Source: Janthinobacterium lividum (lineage in GTDB: Bacteria > Pseudomonadota > Gammaproteobacteria > Burkholderiales > Burkholderiaceae_D). Taken from it: 64,000 bases of DNA. Positions 9,379 through 18,980 of the stretch are shown here, piece by piece; the first letter of the stretch is position 1, and every line of letters starts with the position of its first letter. The notes under the pieces are model-generated. The model worked only from the letters and a program-made list of their open reading frames with translations, had not been told where the DNA came from and searched no databases. The translations under genes were made by a program, and so were the position numbers. The stretch covers positions 3,100,001 through 3,164,000 of the forward strand of contig NZ_CP075583.1 of NCBI RefSeq assembly GCF_023509035.1. The letters run 5' to 3'.

Positions 9379-9987
9379 TTAAAGATTGAAAAACGTCACG
9401 CCCGCCTTGCGCAGCATGCCGGTCAGGGCGATCAGCGGCAAGCCCGTGAGGGCGGTCGGGTCGGTGGTGGCTATGCGTTCAAGCAGGGCGATGCCCAGGC
9501 CCTCGTTCTTGGCGCTGCCGGCGCAATCATACGGTTGCTCGATGCGCAGGTAGGCGTCCAGTTCCGCATCGGGCAAGTTGCGCACGGTGACGAGGGTCTG
9601 GATATCCTCCACTTGCGCCATGGCGGGCGACTGGCGTCCGTCGAGCAGGCACAGGGCCGTATGAAACACGGTCTGGCGCCCGCGCATGGTTTGCAGTTGC
9701 AGCAGGGCGTTTGCATGGTTGCCCGGCTTGCCGATCTGCGCGCCGTCCAGGGTGGCGACCTGGTCGGAGCCGATGACGAGGCTGCCAGGGAAGCGGTCGA
9801 GCACGGCTTGTGCTTTCGCTTGCGCCAGGCGCAGGGCCGTGGTGCTGGGGCTTTCGCCTGGCAGGGGGCTTTCGTCGAGATCGGGCACGGCCACCTCGAA
9901 AGGCAGGCGCAGGCGCTCCAGCAATTCCTTGCGGTAGATCGAACTCGATGCAAGAATCAAGCGCAATGGGGCGGAAGTTGGTATCAT
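9379..9987 (-). CDS. Maf/YceF-like nucleoside triphosphate pyrophosphatase
   Basis: A 202-residue Maf-fold protein that hydrolyses non-canonical or modified nucleoside triphosphates; in E. coli the YceF branch acts on 7-methyl-GTP. LILASSSIYRKELLERL is the N-terminal signature, SDQVATLDG carries the catalytic acidic residue, and GLPLIALTGMLR closes the family. Its place next to yceD matches the YceF branch. The start is uncertain: the ATG at 9987 sits just before the conserved region, but in-frame ATGs exist upstream (for example at 10044). Confidence 0.85.
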   Translation of the reverse strand: MIPTSAPLRLILASSSIYRKELLERLRLPFEVAVPDLDESPLPGESPSTTALRLAQAKAQAVLDRFPGSLVIGSDQVATLDGAQIGKPGNHANALLQLQTMRGRQTVFHTALCLLDGRQSPAMAQVEDIQTLVTVRNLPDAELDAYLRIEQPYDCAGSAKNEGLGIALLERIATTDPTALTGLPLIALTGMLRKAGVTFFNL

Positions 9988-10163
9988 TCGGTAATCGATG
10001 GTGGCCGGCATGGCGTCGCTAGTCGGTATAAGTATGTGCGTCATGGGAATTCCAGCGGAATTCCGGGGCGCGGGGCCTGTCAATGAGGCTCCAGGCGGCA
10101 TGACGATGTTGTTGGTGTGTTGATAAATATGCCAATCAGTGCGTCAAAAAAGATGCTTAGCCT

Positions 10164-10193
10164 TTGACTCGGTGCTAAAAACCCTGTTATTAT
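10164..10193 (+). promoter_or_regulatory. Sigma-70 promoter upstream of yceD-rpmF
   Basis: TTGACT at 10164-10169, an 18-base spacer, and TATTAT at 10188-10193, followed about 30 bases later by the yceD ATG. Five of six bases match the consensus in each box. It probably starts the yceD-rpmF(-plsX-fab) transcript. Confidence 0.65.
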
Positions 10194-10222
10194 CGCAGGT
10201 TTTCCGGGGAAATTTTCTACCA

Positions 10223-10720
10223 ATGAATGCTTTTGTGATCGACGCCTTTGATTTTTGTCGTATCAGCGGGAGCCGCGAGGGTGTAACTCCTGTCGCTGAA
10301 ATGACCCGGTTGACCAAGGATTGTGCAGATAGTTCCGGCGAGATCGCCTGGAAGATCGTCGGCGGCACCAGCAAGCTGGGCTACCCACAACTGACCTTGT
10401 CGGTCAACGGCACCGTTCAGCTGGTTTGCCAGCGCTGCCTGACTCCGTATGCTTACGCAATTGATTCGACGACCACTCTGATGCTGGGCAAGGATGACGA
10501 GCATGCGGACGAGATCGAAGAAATCATCAACGATGAAACGATCGACGTGATCGTCGGCAGCCGCAACATGGATGCCGCGGCCCTGATCGAAGATGAAGCC
10601 TTGCTGGCACTGCCGCAGGTACCCAAACACGAGGTCTGCCCCGATACGGCGCAGCTCGATGCTCTCAAGACTGAAAAGAAGTCGCCGTTTGCGGCCCTGA
10701 AAGACTTGAAGCCAGAATAA
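10223..10720 (+). CDS. yceD: YceD family protein (DUF177), 23S rRNA accumulation protein
   Basis: 165 residues of the YceD/DUF177 family, which is linked to 23S rRNA accumulation in E. coli and chloroplasts. The conserved part is LVCQRCLTPYAY in the middle and a second cysteine near the end (EVCPDTAQ). The family is almost always found before rpmF, as here. The ATG at 10223 follows the promoter at 10164-10193; earlier in-frame codons would overlap that promoter. Confidence 0.9.
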   Translation: MNAFVIDAFDFCRISGSREGVTPVAEMTRLTKDCADSSGEIAWKIVGGTSKLGYPQLTLSVNGTVQLVCQRCLTPYAYAIDSTTTLMLGKDDEHADEIEEIINDETIDVIVGSRNMDAAALIEDEALLALPQVPKHEVCPDTAQLDALKTEKKSPFAALKDLKPE

Positions 10721-10733
10721 GTAGTGTAAGAAA

Positions 10734-10853
10734 GGAAGCCTTAAAAAACCGTGGCGAGCGGCCCGATATCGTCTTGAGTAGCGCAAGCGTACGAAGGTAC
10801 GCTGAGCAACGCCGAGGCGATAGCGGGAAGCGCAGTAGGTTTTTTATGCTTCC
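10734..10853. repeat. Dispersed intergenic inverted-repeat element, copy 1
   Basis: This element follows the yceD stop by 13 bases. Its ends are complementary (GGAAGC...AAAAAACC on the left, GGTTTTTT...GCTTCC on the right). The interior holds GTACGAAGGTAC and, on the minus strand, CTACTGCGC, both shared with copies at 30392-30516 and 60831-60942. Here it is inverted relative to the other two. It may act as a 3' stem or terminator. Confidence 0.75.
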
Positions 10854-10880
10854 TGTAAAGAACGTGTCAAACGCGTGTAG

Positions 10881-10975
10881 TAATCGAGTATGGCAAGTGT
10901 AGTGAAATGTAGTGTAATAAACGATGTCGGTCCGGGCTATTTTCGGGTAGTCTTTGCCGCTGGGATACTCGATTA
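10881..10975. promoter_or_regulatory. Inverted repeat in the rpmF leader region
   Basis: TAATCGAGTAT at 10881-10891 is repeated in exact inverse complement at 10965-10975, 58 bases before the rpmF ATG. The arms could pair in RNA or bind a regulator. Together with repeat copy 1 it accounts for most of the 313 gene-free bases between yceD and rpmF. Confidence 0.4.
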
Positions 10976-11033
10976 GCATGTATTTGCCAATCGATTGTGC
11001 TAAAATTTTAGAACTTATGTATTAGGAGTCATC

Positions 11034-11216
11034 ATGGCAGTTCAACAGAACAAGAAAACCCCTTCCAAGCGCGGCATGCACCGTTCGCACGACTTCCTGG
11101 TCGCGCCGCAATTGAGCGTCGAGCCAGTTACCGGCGAAACACACATGCGTCACCATATCAGCCCTAACGGCTTCTATCGTGGCCGTAAAGTGTTGAAGAC
11201 CAAAAACGACGAGTAA
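11034..11216 (+). CDS. rpmF: 50S ribosomal protein L32
   Basis: A 60-residue basic protein beginning [20 protein letters not shown], the invariant start of L32, a component of the large ribosomal subunit near the peptidyl transferase region. This version lacks the zinc-binding cysteines of C+ forms. TAGGAG lies 6 bases before the ATG. It sits between yceD and plsX in the conserved order. Confidence 0.98.
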   Translation: MAVQQNKKTPSKRGMHRSHDFLVAPQLSVEPVTGETHMRHHISPNGFYRGRKVLKTKNDE

Positions 11217-11424
11217 TCGACGTTTTTGTTGGGTAAGATGAAAGCGGTGTTGCGTGGTTATTCGGCGTGGCGCCGCTTCTTCTTTTTTATCGGCTGCAAT
11301 TCATCTTGCGCACCCGTCATTTTGAATCAAGCTTGCCAGAGCTGTGGTCGCATGTGCCGCCTTGGTATGCTCCAGTCCGATTCACATCTTGCCGCAAGCC
11401 CACAGCGGTACTGAATCAAAACAA

Positions 11425-12492
11425 ATGACAATCAAAATTTCTATCGACTGCATGGGCGGAGATCACGGTCCCTCAGTCACTATCCCTGCAGCAATTTCCT
11501 TCGTAAGACATGAGCCTGAAGCCGAACTGATCCTTGTTGGATTGGAAGACGTGATCCGTGCCGAACTGAAAAAACATAAAGCCGACACGCATCCGCGCCT
11601 GTCGGTATTGCATGCCTCCGAACAAGTTACCATGGACGATCCCCTGGAAGTGGCCCTGCGCCGCAAGAAGGATTCCTCCATGCGCGTGGCCATTGAACAG
11701 GTCAAGAGCGGCGTGGCGCAAGCCTCCGTTTCCGCCGGTAATACGGCAGCCCTGATGGCCGTGTCGCGCTATGTATTGAAAACCATGTCCGGCGTCGACC
11801 GCCCGGCCATCTGCAGCATCTTGCCGAATCAAAAGAATGGCCCCACCTACATGCTGGACCTGGGCGCCAACGTCGATTGCGAACCGCATCACTTGCACCA
11901 GTTCGCCATCATGGGATCCGTGCTTGTTTCCGCCATGGAAGGCATCGAGCGCCCCACGATCGGCTTGCTGAACGTGGGCACGGAAGATATCAAGGGCAAT
12001 GAAGTGGTGAAACTCACCTCGAAGCTGCTGCAGGCCGACCACGAGCGTGGCGCGCTGAACTTCTACGGCAACGTGGAAGGCAATGATATTTTCAAGGGCA
12101 CGACCGATATCGTCGTCTGCGACGGTTTTGTCGGCAATGTCACCCTGAAAGCCATCGAAGGCCTGGCGCGCTTCATGAAGGACGTGCTCACTTCCGAATT
12201 CAAGCGCAATCCCTTGACCATGCTGGGCGCGCTGATCGCCCGCGGGGCCCTGAAAGCCATCGGCAACCGTTTGAATCCATCGCGTTACAACGGCGCCAGC
12301 CTGCTGGGCTTGCGTGGTCTCGTCTTCAAGAGCCATGGCAGCGCCGATGCCTATTCCTTCGAATGGGCCTTGCGCCGCGCCTTTGATGCGGCAAAAAATG
12401 ACGTGCAAGCACACTTGGCCAGCCTGATCGCCGAGCTGATGCCGCGCACGCCAGTACCGGACGAACCTACATCAACAAGCTCTACCATTTAG
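11425..12492 (+). CDS. plsX: Phosphate acyltransferase PlsX
   Basis: A 355-residue enzyme that converts acyl-ACP and phosphate to acyl-phosphate, the first step of PlsX/PlsY phospholipid synthesis at the inner membrane face. [10 protein letters not shown] at the N-terminus, [10 protein letters not shown] and [11 protein letters not shown] are typical motifs. The ATG at 11425 immediately precedes the conserved start. The 208 bases after rpmF contain no gene I recognise. fabH follows 15 bases after the stop. Confidence 0.97.
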   Translation: MTIKISIDCMGGDHGPSVTIPAAISFVRHEPEAELILVGLEDVIRAELKKHKADTHPRLSVLHASEQVTMDDPLEVALRRKKDSSMRVAIEQVKSGVAQASVSAGNTAALMAVSRYVLKTMSGVDRPAICSILPNQKNGPTYMLDLGANVDCEPHHLHQFAIMGSVLVSAMEGIERPTIGLLNVGTEDIKGNEVVKLTSKLLQADHERGALNFYGNVEGNDIFKGTTDIVVCDGFVGNVTLKAIEGLARFMKDVLTSEFKRNPLTMLGALIARGALKAIGNRLNPSRYNGASLLGLRGLVFKSHGSADAYSFEWALRRAFDAAKNDVQAHLASLIAELMPRTPVPDEPTSTSSTI

Positions 12493-12507
12493 TGGACGGG
12501 TATTTGC

Positions 12508-13506
12508 ATGACTGTTTTTAGCAAAACTTACAGCAAAATTATCGGTACCGGCAGCTACTTGCCGGAGAAGCGCGTCACCAACCAGGATTTGACCGAACAG
12601 CTCGCCGCCAAGGGCATCGAGACCTCGGACGAATGGATAGTCTCGCGCAGCGGCATTTCGGCGCGCCATTACGCGGCGCCGTCGCAAAATTCCTCGGACC
12701 TGGGCGTGGAAGCGGCCAAGAAGGCCCTGGAAATGGCTGGCCTGAACGGCAACGATCTGGACCTGATCATCGTCGCCAGCTCGACTCCCGATTTCTTCGG
12801 CAGCTTCCCCAGCACCGCCTGTATCGTGCAAAACAAGTTGGGCATCACGAATAACTGCGCCGCCGTCGACGTGCAGGCTGTCTGCAGCGGCTTCGTGTAT
12901 GCGGTCGCCACGGCTGACAGCTTCATCCAGTCGGGCATGCATAAAAACGTGCTGGTGATCGGTGCCGAAGTGTTTTCGCGCATCCTCAATTTCGACGACC
13001 GCGGCACTTGCGTGCTGTTCGGCGACGGCGCCGGCGCCATCGTCATGACGGCCTCCACCGAGCCGGGCATTCTGGCCACCAAGCTGCATGCGGACGGCCG
13101 CCACTCGAACATTCTCAGCGTGCCGGGCAGCCTGGCTGGCGGCGCGCTGGAGGGCAGCGCCTTCCTCTACATGGATGGCCCGGCCGTGTTCAAGCTGGCC
13201 GTGTCCGTGCTGGAAAAGGTTGCGCACGAAGCCCTGGCGCACGCCAATATGACCTCGGACCAGATCGACTGGCTGATCCCGCACCAGGCGAACATCCGCA
13301 TCATGAACAGCACGGCTAAGAAGCTCGGCTTGCCGCTGGAAAAGATGGTCGTCACGGTGGATCAGCATGGCAACACCTCGGCCGCCTCGATCCCGCTGGC
13401 GCTCGACATCGCCGTGCGCGATGGCCGCGTCAAGAAAGGCGACAACGTCATGATGGAAGGCGTGGGCGGCGGTTTTACCTGGGGCGCCGTGCTGGCGCGC
13501 ATGTAA
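12508..13506 (+). CDS. fabH: Beta-ketoacyl-ACP synthase III
   Basis: This 332-residue condensing enzyme starts fatty acid synthesis by joining acetyl-CoA to malonyl-ACP. The catalytic triad is visible: Cys at about 126 in QAVCSGF, His in IPHQANIRI near 258, and Asn in [10 protein letters not shown] near 288. The length is usual. It lies between plsX and fabD with short gaps, so it is part of the fab operon. Confidence 0.98.
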   Translation: MTVFSKTYSKIIGTGSYLPEKRVTNQDLTEQLAAKGIETSDEWIVSRSGISARHYAAPSQNSSDLGVEAAKKALEMAGLNGNDLDLIIVASSTPDFFGSFPSTACIVQNKLGITNNCAAVDVQAVCSGFVYAVATADSFIQSGMHKNVLVIGAEVFSRILNFDDRGTCVLFGDGAGAIVMTASTEPGILATKLHADGRHSNILSVPGSLAGGALEGSAFLYMDGPAVFKLAVSVLEKVAHEALAHANMTSDQIDWLIPHQANIRIMNSTAKKLGLPLEKMVVTVDQHGNTSAASIPLALDIAVRDGRVKKGDNVMMEGVGGGFTWGAVLARM

Positions 13507-13538
13507 TCCCGCAACACTATTAAAAAAACGGAGTCGAC

Positions 13539-14480
13539 ATGACACAATTTGCATTTGTTTTCCCAGGCCAAGGCTCGCAAGCGATTGCGATGCTCGACGG
13601 TTTCGCCGGCAACCCCGTGGTTGCGCAGACCGTCGCCGAAGCGTCGGACGCCCTGCAATTCGACTTGGGCAAGCTGATCGCCGAAGGTCCGAAGGAAGAG
13701 CTGGACCTGACCACCAACACGCAACCCGTGATGCTGACGGCGGCCGTGGCCTTTTACCGCACCTGGCTGGCGGCCGGCGGCCCCGTGCCGACGGTCGTGG
13801 CCGGTCACAGCCTCGGTGAATACTCGGCGCTGGTTGCCGCCGGCGTCATCTCGTTCAAGGACGCCGTTCCGTTGGTGCGTTTCCGCGCGCAAGCCATGCA
13901 GGAAGCCGTGCCCGTCGGGCAGGGTACGATGGCCGTCGTGCTGGGCCTGTCGGACGACGACGTACGCGCTGTTTGTGCGGAAGCGGCGGCGGAAAATCCG
14001 GCCCTGGTGGTCGAGCCCGTCAATTTCAATGCGCCTGCGCAAGTGGTCATCGCCGGCCATACGGCGGCCGTCGAGCGCGCCTGCGAACTGGCCAAGGCCA
14101 AGGGCGCCAAGCGCGCCATGAAGCTGCCCGTCTCCGCGCCATTCCACTCGTCGCTGCTGAAGCCCGCATCGGACCGTTTGCGCGAGTACATGGCCGGCTT
14201 GACGTTCTCGGCGCCGCAAATCGCGCTGATCAACAACGTCGATGTGGCCATCGTCAACGATGTCGCCGGCATCAAGGATGCGCTCGTGCGTCAGGCGGCC
14301 AGCCCCGTGCGCTGGGTGGAAACCATGCAGAAAGTGGCGCTTGACGGCATCACGCAAGTGATCGAATGCGGTCCGGGCAAGGTCCTGATGGGTCTGGCCA
14401 AGCGCATCGATCCCGTGCTGGTGGGCGACGCCATCGTCGACCAGGCTTCACTCGAACGTATTTTGACGCAGCTCAAATAA
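13539..14480 (+). CDS. fabD: Malonyl-CoA:ACP transacylase
   Basis: A 313-residue enzyme that loads malonyl groups onto acyl carrier protein. FVFPGQGSQ at the N-terminus, the nucleophile Ser at about 91 in GHSLGEYSAL and the His in APFHSSLL are all present. The start follows an A-rich leader with GGAG. Normal length, fully intact. Confidence 0.98.
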   Translation: MTQFAFVFPGQGSQAIAMLDGFAGNPVVAQTVAEASDALQFDLGKLIAEGPKEELDLTTNTQPVMLTAAVAFYRTWLAAGGPVPTVVAGHSLGEYSALVAAGVISFKDAVPLVRFRAQAMQEAVPVGQGTMAVVLGLSDDDVRAVCAEAAAENPALVVEPVNFNAPAQVVIAGHTAAVERACELAKAKGAKRAMKLPVSAPFHSSLLKPASDRLREYMAGLTFSAPQIALINNVDVAIVNDVAGIKDALVRQAASPVRWVETMQKVALDGITQVIECGPGKVLMGLAKRIDPVLVGDAIVDQASLERILTQLK

Positions 14481-14529
14481 ACATCAGATCGCGGCAGGCT
14501 GTTTGCCGCGGTTGCTCTTAAGGATACTC

Positions 14530-15273
14530 ATGAATTTAGCAAATCAAGTCGTGCTGGTCACGGGCGCCTCGCGCGGCATCGGCCGCGCCATCGCCACCGA
14601 ACTGGGCAAGCAGGGTGCCACCGTGGTCGGCACCGCGACATCGGAAAGCGGCGCGCAAGCCATCACCGATTACCTGGCCGCCGAAGGCGTGGCGGGCAAG
14701 GGCCTGGTCCTGAACGTGACCGATGCGGCGCGCTGCGCGGCCGTCGTCGAGGAAGTGCAGAAAACCTACGGCAGCCTGTCGATCCTGGTCAACAATGCGG
14801 GCATCACGCAAGACCAGCTGGCCATGCGCATGAAGGATGAAGAGTGGGATAGCGTGATTTCCACCAACCTGTCGGCCGTCGGCCGCCTGTCGCGCGCCGT
14901 GTTGCGCGGCATGATGAAAGCCAAGGCAGGGCGTATCATTAACATTACGTCGGTGGTGGCCTCGTCGGGTAATCCGGGGCAAATGAATTACGCGGCGGCC
15001 AAGGCCGGCGTGGAAGGCATGAGCCGCGCCCTGGCGCGCGAAATCGGCAGCCGCAACATTACCGTGAACTGCATCGCCCCGGGCTTCATCGATACCGACA
15101 TGACCAAGGCCCTGAGCGAAGAGCAGCACGCGGCCCTGTTGACGCAAATTCCCCTGTCCCGCCTGGGCAAACCGGAAGACGTAGCAGCTGCGGTGGCCTT
15201 TTTGGCCTCGCCGCAAGCGGCGTATATCACGGGCACAACCCTGCACGTGAACGGCGGAATGTACATGAATTGA
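14530..15273 (+). CDS. fabG: 3-oxoacyl-ACP reductase
   Basis: A 247-residue short-chain dehydrogenase that reduces 3-oxoacyl-ACP with NADPH. TGASRGIG at about residues 11-18 binds the cofactor, NNAGI follows, and the Ser-Tyr-Lys catalytic set lies in ITSVVAS and NYAAAKAG. The ATG at 14530 after AAGGA was chosen over an upstream in-frame codon at 14503. A short inverted repeat (CGCGGCA...TGCCGCG) separates it from fabD. Confidence 0.97.
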   Translation: MNLANQVVLVTGASRGIGRAIATELGKQGATVVGTATSESGAQAITDYLAAEGVAGKGLVLNVTDAARCAAVVEEVQKTYGSLSILVNNAGITQDQLAMRMKDEEWDSVISTNLSAVGRLSRAVLRGMMKAKAGRIINITSVVASSGNPGQMNYAAAKAGVEGMSRALAREIGSRNITVNCIAPGFIDTDMTKALSEEQHAALLTQIPLSRLGKPEDVAAAVAFLASPQAAYITGTTLHVNGGMYMN

Positions 15274-15328
15274 TGTGAAAGCTAGACAGGGCGGGCGTTT
15301 GTGGCATGATTCAACGGCCGTTTTTGTC

Positions 15329-15334
15329 TATAAT
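15329..15334 (+). promoter_or_regulatory. acpP: Likely -10 box of an acpP promoter
   Basis: A perfect TATAAT lies 118 bases before the acpP ATG in the 178-base gap after fabG. The -35 region is poor (ATGATT at 17-base spacing). A dedicated acpP promoter would fit the high demand for acyl carrier protein. Confidence 0.45.
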
Positions 15335-15451
15335 CGCATCTTTTAGCAGCAGCTTCGGTTGAATTAGCAGCAGACACCGAAATTAGTATTCGGACGCGCA
15401 AACCTGATAAAATGCGCGCACTTTCCGTAACACACACTTTGGAGCCATAAC

Positions 15452-15691
15452 ATGTCGGATATCGAACAACGCGTTAAGAAAATCGTCGCTGAGCAACTGG
15501 GCGTTGCAGAAGCAGACATCAAAATCGAATCCTCTTTCGTCGACGATCTCGGCGCCGATTCCCTGGACACCGTGGAACTGGTCATGGCCCTGGAAGACGA
15601 ATTCGAAATGGAAATCCCTGACGAACAAGCTGAAAAAATCACCACCGTGCAACAGGCGATCGACTACGCCACCGCACACGTCAAGGCCTAA
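15452..15691 (+). CDS. acpP: Acyl carrier protein
   Basis: A 79-residue acidic carrier protein. The phosphopantetheine attachment Ser is residue 37 in [19 protein letters not shown] precedes the ATG. It carries growing acyl chains for all enzymes encoded around it, and is activated by holo-ACP synthase (acpS, 27383-27777). Confidence 0.99.
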   Translation: MSDIEQRVKKIVAEQLGVAEADIKIESSFVDDLGADSLDTVELVMALEDEFEMEIPDEQAEKITTVQQAIDYATAHVKA

Positions 15692-15720
15692 GCCTGTCTG
15701 ACCGACTTCAGGAGAATCGC

Positions 15721-16971
15721 TTGAGCCGTTCTAAAAACCGTCGTGTTGTTGTCACCGGCCTGGGCTGCGTTTCACCTGTCGGCAATACTATTGCCGAGGC
15801 GTGGGGCGCAATCATTGAAGGTAAATCCGGCATTGCCACGATTACCAAGTTCGATGCACTGCCATTCACCACGCATTTTGCTGGTGAAGTCAAAGGTTTC
15901 AATATCGAAGAGTACATCTCCGGTAAGGAGGCCCGCCACATGGATACCTTTATCCATTACGGCATGGCTGCAGGCATCCAGGCGATGCAGGACTCCGGCC
16001 TGGAAGTGACCGAAGAAAACGCCGAGCGCATCGGCGTGATCATCGGTTCCGGTATCGGTGGCTTGCCGCTGATCGAGGAAACCAAGTCCGAGTACGAAAA
16101 GCGCGGTCCGCGCCGTATCTCGCCATTTTTCGTGCCTGCCTCGATCATTAACATGATCTCTGGCAACCTTTCGATCAAATATGGTCTGAAGGGCCCGAAC
16201 CTGGCGATCGTTACAGCGTGTACCACCGGTTTGCACAGCATCGGTGCCGCAGCGCGCATGATCGAATACGGCGATGCCGACGTCATGATTGCCGGCGGTG
16301 CTGAATCGACCGTGTCGCCACTGGGCTTGGGCGGTTTCGCTTCGGCGCGTGCCTTGTCGACCCGCAACGACGATCCGGCAACGGCATCGCGTCCGTGGGA
16401 TACCGACCGCGACGGCTTCGTGCTGGGCGAAGGCGCTGGCGTCATGGTGCTGGAAGAGTACGAGCACGCGGTGGCCCGTGGTGCCAAGATCTATGCCGAA
16501 GTGCATGGTTTCGGGATGAGCGCAGATGCTTATCACATGACCTCGCCGCTGGAAGATGGTAGCGGCGGCAGCAAATCGGTGATCGCGGCCCTCAACAACG
16601 CTGGCTTGAACGCGGATCAGATTCAGTACCTGAACGCGCACGGCACGTCGACCCCGCAAGGCGACGTGGCGGAAGTGATGGGAATCAAGCGCACCTTCGG
16701 CGAGCACGCCAAGAATCTGGTCGTCAACTCGACCAAGTCGATGACGGGCCATTTGCTGGGCGGCGCGGGCGGTCTGGAGGCGGTGTTTACGGTCTTGGCA
16801 TTGCACCATCAGGTGTCGCCACCGACCATCAACATCTTCAACCAGGATCCGGCGTGCGACCTTGATTTCTGTGCCAACACGGCGCGTGATATGAAGATCG
16901 ATTATGCAGTGAAGAATTCGTTCGGCTTCGGCGGAACGAATGGCACGCTGATTTTCGGTAAAGCGAAATAA
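15721..16971 (+). CDS. fabF: Beta-ketoacyl-ACP synthase II
   Basis: A 416-residue elongating condensing enzyme. The Cys-His-His triad is present: Cys at about 166 in TACTTGLHS, His in [11 protein letters not shown] and His in [11 protein letters not shown]. The start is an unusual TTG at 15721, supported by AGGAG 6 bases upstream and by the conserved N-terminus [14 protein letters not shown]. Last gene of the fab cluster. Confidence 0.97.
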   Translation: MSRSKNRRVVVTGLGCVSPVGNTIAEAWGAIIEGKSGIATITKFDALPFTTHFAGEVKGFNIEEYISGKEARHMDTFIHYGMAAGIQAMQDSGLEVTEENAERIGVIIGSGIGGLPLIEETKSEYEKRGPRRISPFFVPASIINMISGNLSIKYGLKGPNLAIVTACTTGLHSIGAAARMIEYGDADVMIAGGAESTVSPLGLGGFASARALSTRNDDPATASRPWDTDRDGFVLGEGAGVMVLEEYEHAVARGAKIYAEVHGFGMSADAYHMTSPLEDGSGGSKSVIAALNNAGLNADQIQYLNAHGTSTPQGDVAEVMGIKRTFGEHAKNLVVNSTKSMTGHLLGGAGGLEAVFTVLALHHQVSPPTINIFNQDPACDLDFCANTARDMKIDYAVKNSFGFGGTNGTLIFGKAK

Positions 16972-16984
16972 GCAAGAACTTTCA

Positions 16985-17044
16985 AGCGCTCGCTACGGTC
17001 AAACCGTAGTGAGCGCTGATTCGGCGCCAACGTTCGTTGGCGCC
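16985..17044 (+). terminator. Two consecutive hairpins after fabF
   Basis: The first stem pairs 16985-16999 with 17003-17017 (15 bp, one G-T pair, loop CAA). The second pairs 17023-17032 with 17035-17044 (10 bp perfect, loop TT). They follow the fabF stop by 13 bases. Neither has a T-run, so factor-independent termination is uncertain; a 3' barrier for the fab mRNA is likely. Confidence 0.6.
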
Positions 17045-17101
17045 TGAATTTGCCCGGCATGGTGCCGGCGCGCCTGATGTTTTTCCCATTGAGTTTGCAC
17101 T

Positions 17102-17638
17102 ATGTCAATCGCGGTAGCGGCTGTCATTCGCACGCCTGTCTGTTTGCGCTTGTTGCAAGTGCTGCTGGGGCTGTGTGCGGTGCTGGCCGCCTGGCCCTTG
17201 AGCGGCATGTGGCGCGCTGCGGCCGGACCTGGTCCTGGCCAACTGGTGGGCGGCTATGCGCTGGGCTGGAGCGGTGCACTGCTGAGTGCGGCTGGCGGCG
17301 TGTTTGTGCTGGTTTTGCTGCGCCGGCGCAGAAAGCCGCAGGCGCTTGATATTTCGCCGGTTGGACAGTTGCGGCTGGCGGTATATCTAGAGCATGGCGC
17401 GGCGCCGGAGATTGCTGCTGACGTGGTGGCGGAGCCGGCCGGGCCGGTGCCTGTGGCGCCGTCGGGCTTGCGCCTGTTGCCTGGCTCGACCTTGTGGCCG
17501 TCGCTGCTGGTGCTGTGCCTGGCGGATGCCGCCGGACGGCGCACGGATGTGCTGGTGCAGCGCGGCAACTGCTGCTCCGCGTTCCGCCCGCTGGCCGTGG
17601 CTTGCCGGGCTATCGCGGCGCGGAGCGGGGGAGAATAA
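17102..17638 (+). CDS. Small membrane protein, possibly YgfX-like
   Basis: A 178-residue protein with two hydrophobic helices (about 13-33 and 47-70), a basic RRRRK segment after the second, and a C-terminal half with LRLLPGSTLWPSLLVLCL and AFRPLAVACRAI. Two N-terminal helices and a short cytoplasmic domain, placed before rpoE, resemble the YgfX/CptA family, but the match is weak. The start is uncertain, with no clear ribosome-binding site. Confidence 0.5.
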   Translation: MSIAVAAVIRTPVCLRLLQVLLGLCAVLAAWPLSGMWRAAAGPGPGQLVGGYALGWSGALLSAAGGVFVLVLLRRRRKPQALDISPVGQLRLAVYLEHGAAPEIAADVVAEPAGPVPVAPSGLRLLPGSTLWPSLLVLCLADAAGRRTDVLVQRGNCCSAFRPLAVACRAIAARSGGE

Positions 17639-17654
17639 AAGTGGGACGAACACT

Positions 17655-17682
17655 GAACTTCTTGCAGCGGGCTAACTCTATA
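17655..17682 (+). promoter_or_regulatory. rpoE: Sigma-E-type promoter of rpoE
   Basis: GAACTT at 17655-17660, a 16-base spacer, and TCTATA at 17677-17682. This closely fits the E. coli sigma-E consensus (GAACTT, 16-17 bases, TCTGA). It would start RNA near 17689, just before rpoE, and implies positive autoregulation. Confidence 0.7.
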
Positions 17683-17725
17683 TCCATACAGGCGCCCGCG
17701 CTGCATGACTACAGGGACATTGGGC

Positions 17726-18328
17726 GTGAGCACAGAGCGCGAGTATGATCAGTTACTGGTCGAGCGGGTGCAGGCTGGCGACAAACGGGCATTTGATGTG
17801 CTGGTATCGAAATATCAGCGCCGCTTGATGCGTCTCGTGTCGCGTCTTGTGCATGACCAGGCGGAGGCCGAGGACGTGGTGCAGGAAACCTTTATCAAGG
17901 CTTACCGGGCGCTGCGGCATTTTCGCGGCGATGCCGCCTTTTATACCTGGTTGTATCGCATCGGCGTCAATACGGCCAAGAATTATCTCGTCACGCAAGG
18001 GCGGCGCGCCGCCACGTCCAGCGATGCCGACGCCGAGCAGGCGGAATCCTTCGACGATGGCAATAAATTGCGCGACAACAATACACCCGAATCGGTGCTG
18101 GCCAGCAAACAGATCGCGGCCACCGTCAATGCGGCCATGGATGTGCTGCCCATCGAGTTGCGCACGGCCATCGTGCTGCGCGAGATCGAGGGCCTGAGCT
18201 ATGAAGAGATATCGGAAATCATGGCATGCCCCATCGGCACCGTGCGCAGCCGGATTTTTCGCGCGCGCGAAGTGATTGCGGAGAAATTGAAACCGTTGCT
18301 GGACATGCCGATTGACAAGCGCTGGTAA
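17726..18328 (+). CDS. rpoE: RNA polymerase sigma factor RpoE (sigma-E)
   Basis: A 200-residue extracytoplasmic-function sigma factor. Region 2 includes DVVQETFIKAYRAL and FYTWLYRIGVN; region 4 includes LSYEEISEIMACPIGTVRSRI. It directs transcription of envelope-stress genes. I prefer the GTG at 17726, which has AGGGA 8 bases upstream, over the in-frame ATG at 17705, which has no such site and lies only about 16 bases after the predicted RNA start. rseA and mucD follow. Confidence 0.95.
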   Translation: MSTEREYDQLLVERVQAGDKRAFDVLVSKYQRRLMRLVSRLVHDQAEAEDVVQETFIKAYRALRHFRGDAAFYTWLYRIGVNTAKNYLVTQGRRAATSSDADAEQAESFDDGNKLRDNNTPESVLASKQIAATVNAAMDVLPIELRTAIVLREIEGLSYEEISEIMACPIGTVRSRIFRAREVIAEKLKPLLDMPIDKRW

Positions 18329-18400
18329 TCTGGGGAGTATGAGATTGGCATGGCTGCGTCCGGTTTTCGCACTGATCCTCTTGAAATGGCAGGACCCATC

Positions 18401-18736
18401 ATGGATACGCACACACAATTGCACGAGATTATTTCTGCGCTGGCCGATGGCGAGCTGGCGGCGAGCGAACTCGAACTGGCTTTTGCCGCCCTCGATACGC
18501 CATCGGGACGGCAAGCCTGGGAGGCCTATCGCCAGATTGGCGACGTGCTGCGCTCGGAGCAGTATGGCCATGCACTGAGCGCCCAATTCGACGCGCGCCT
18601 GGCCAGTCGGCTAGCCGCCGAGGCGGCGCCCGAAGGGTCGGCTGCCCATGCGGAGCCGCTACCACCGCTGTCCGCCCCCATCGTGCCGCCGGGCGTGGCC
18701 GAACCGCTGGAAGCGGGACCGCTGGCGCAGCGCTAG
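18401..18736 (+). CDS. rseA: Sigma-E negative regulator RseA-like, short form without membrane segment
   Basis: A 111-residue protein whose N-terminal 60 residues (HEIISALADGELAASELELA...WEAYRQIGDVLRSE) match the sigma-binding domain of RseA/MucA. Classical RseA is about 200 residues with a transmembrane helix and a periplasmic RseB-binding domain; here the rest is a short Pro/Ala-rich tail with no hydrophobic helix. No rseB gene follows. The start at 18401 has AGGA upstream. The 244 bases after it, up to mucD, hold no recognised gene. Confidence 0.8.
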   Translation: MDTHTQLHEIISALADGELAASELELAFAALDTPSGRQAWEAYRQIGDVLRSEQYGHALSAQFDARLASRLAAEAAPEGSAAHAEPLPPLSAPIVPPGVAEPLEAGPLAQR

Positions 18737-18980
18737 CGTTAGCGCTGCGCCATCTTATGCCAGGCTTAACCTCCTCTTTGCCCCCTTGACACTGGACTTC
18801 GGTACGATTGACACTATGAGCAGGCAATATCTTGCTTTTGCGATATATTGTTGCATCGTTTGCCATGCGCGCTATCAGGTGTATTTGCCCCTGAGGTTCC
18901 GTCATGACGGCCAATCATGTACGTAGGCAATCGCCTGATCCCCGTTTTGATCCGTTTAAATACTCGAAAAGATCCTTTCC

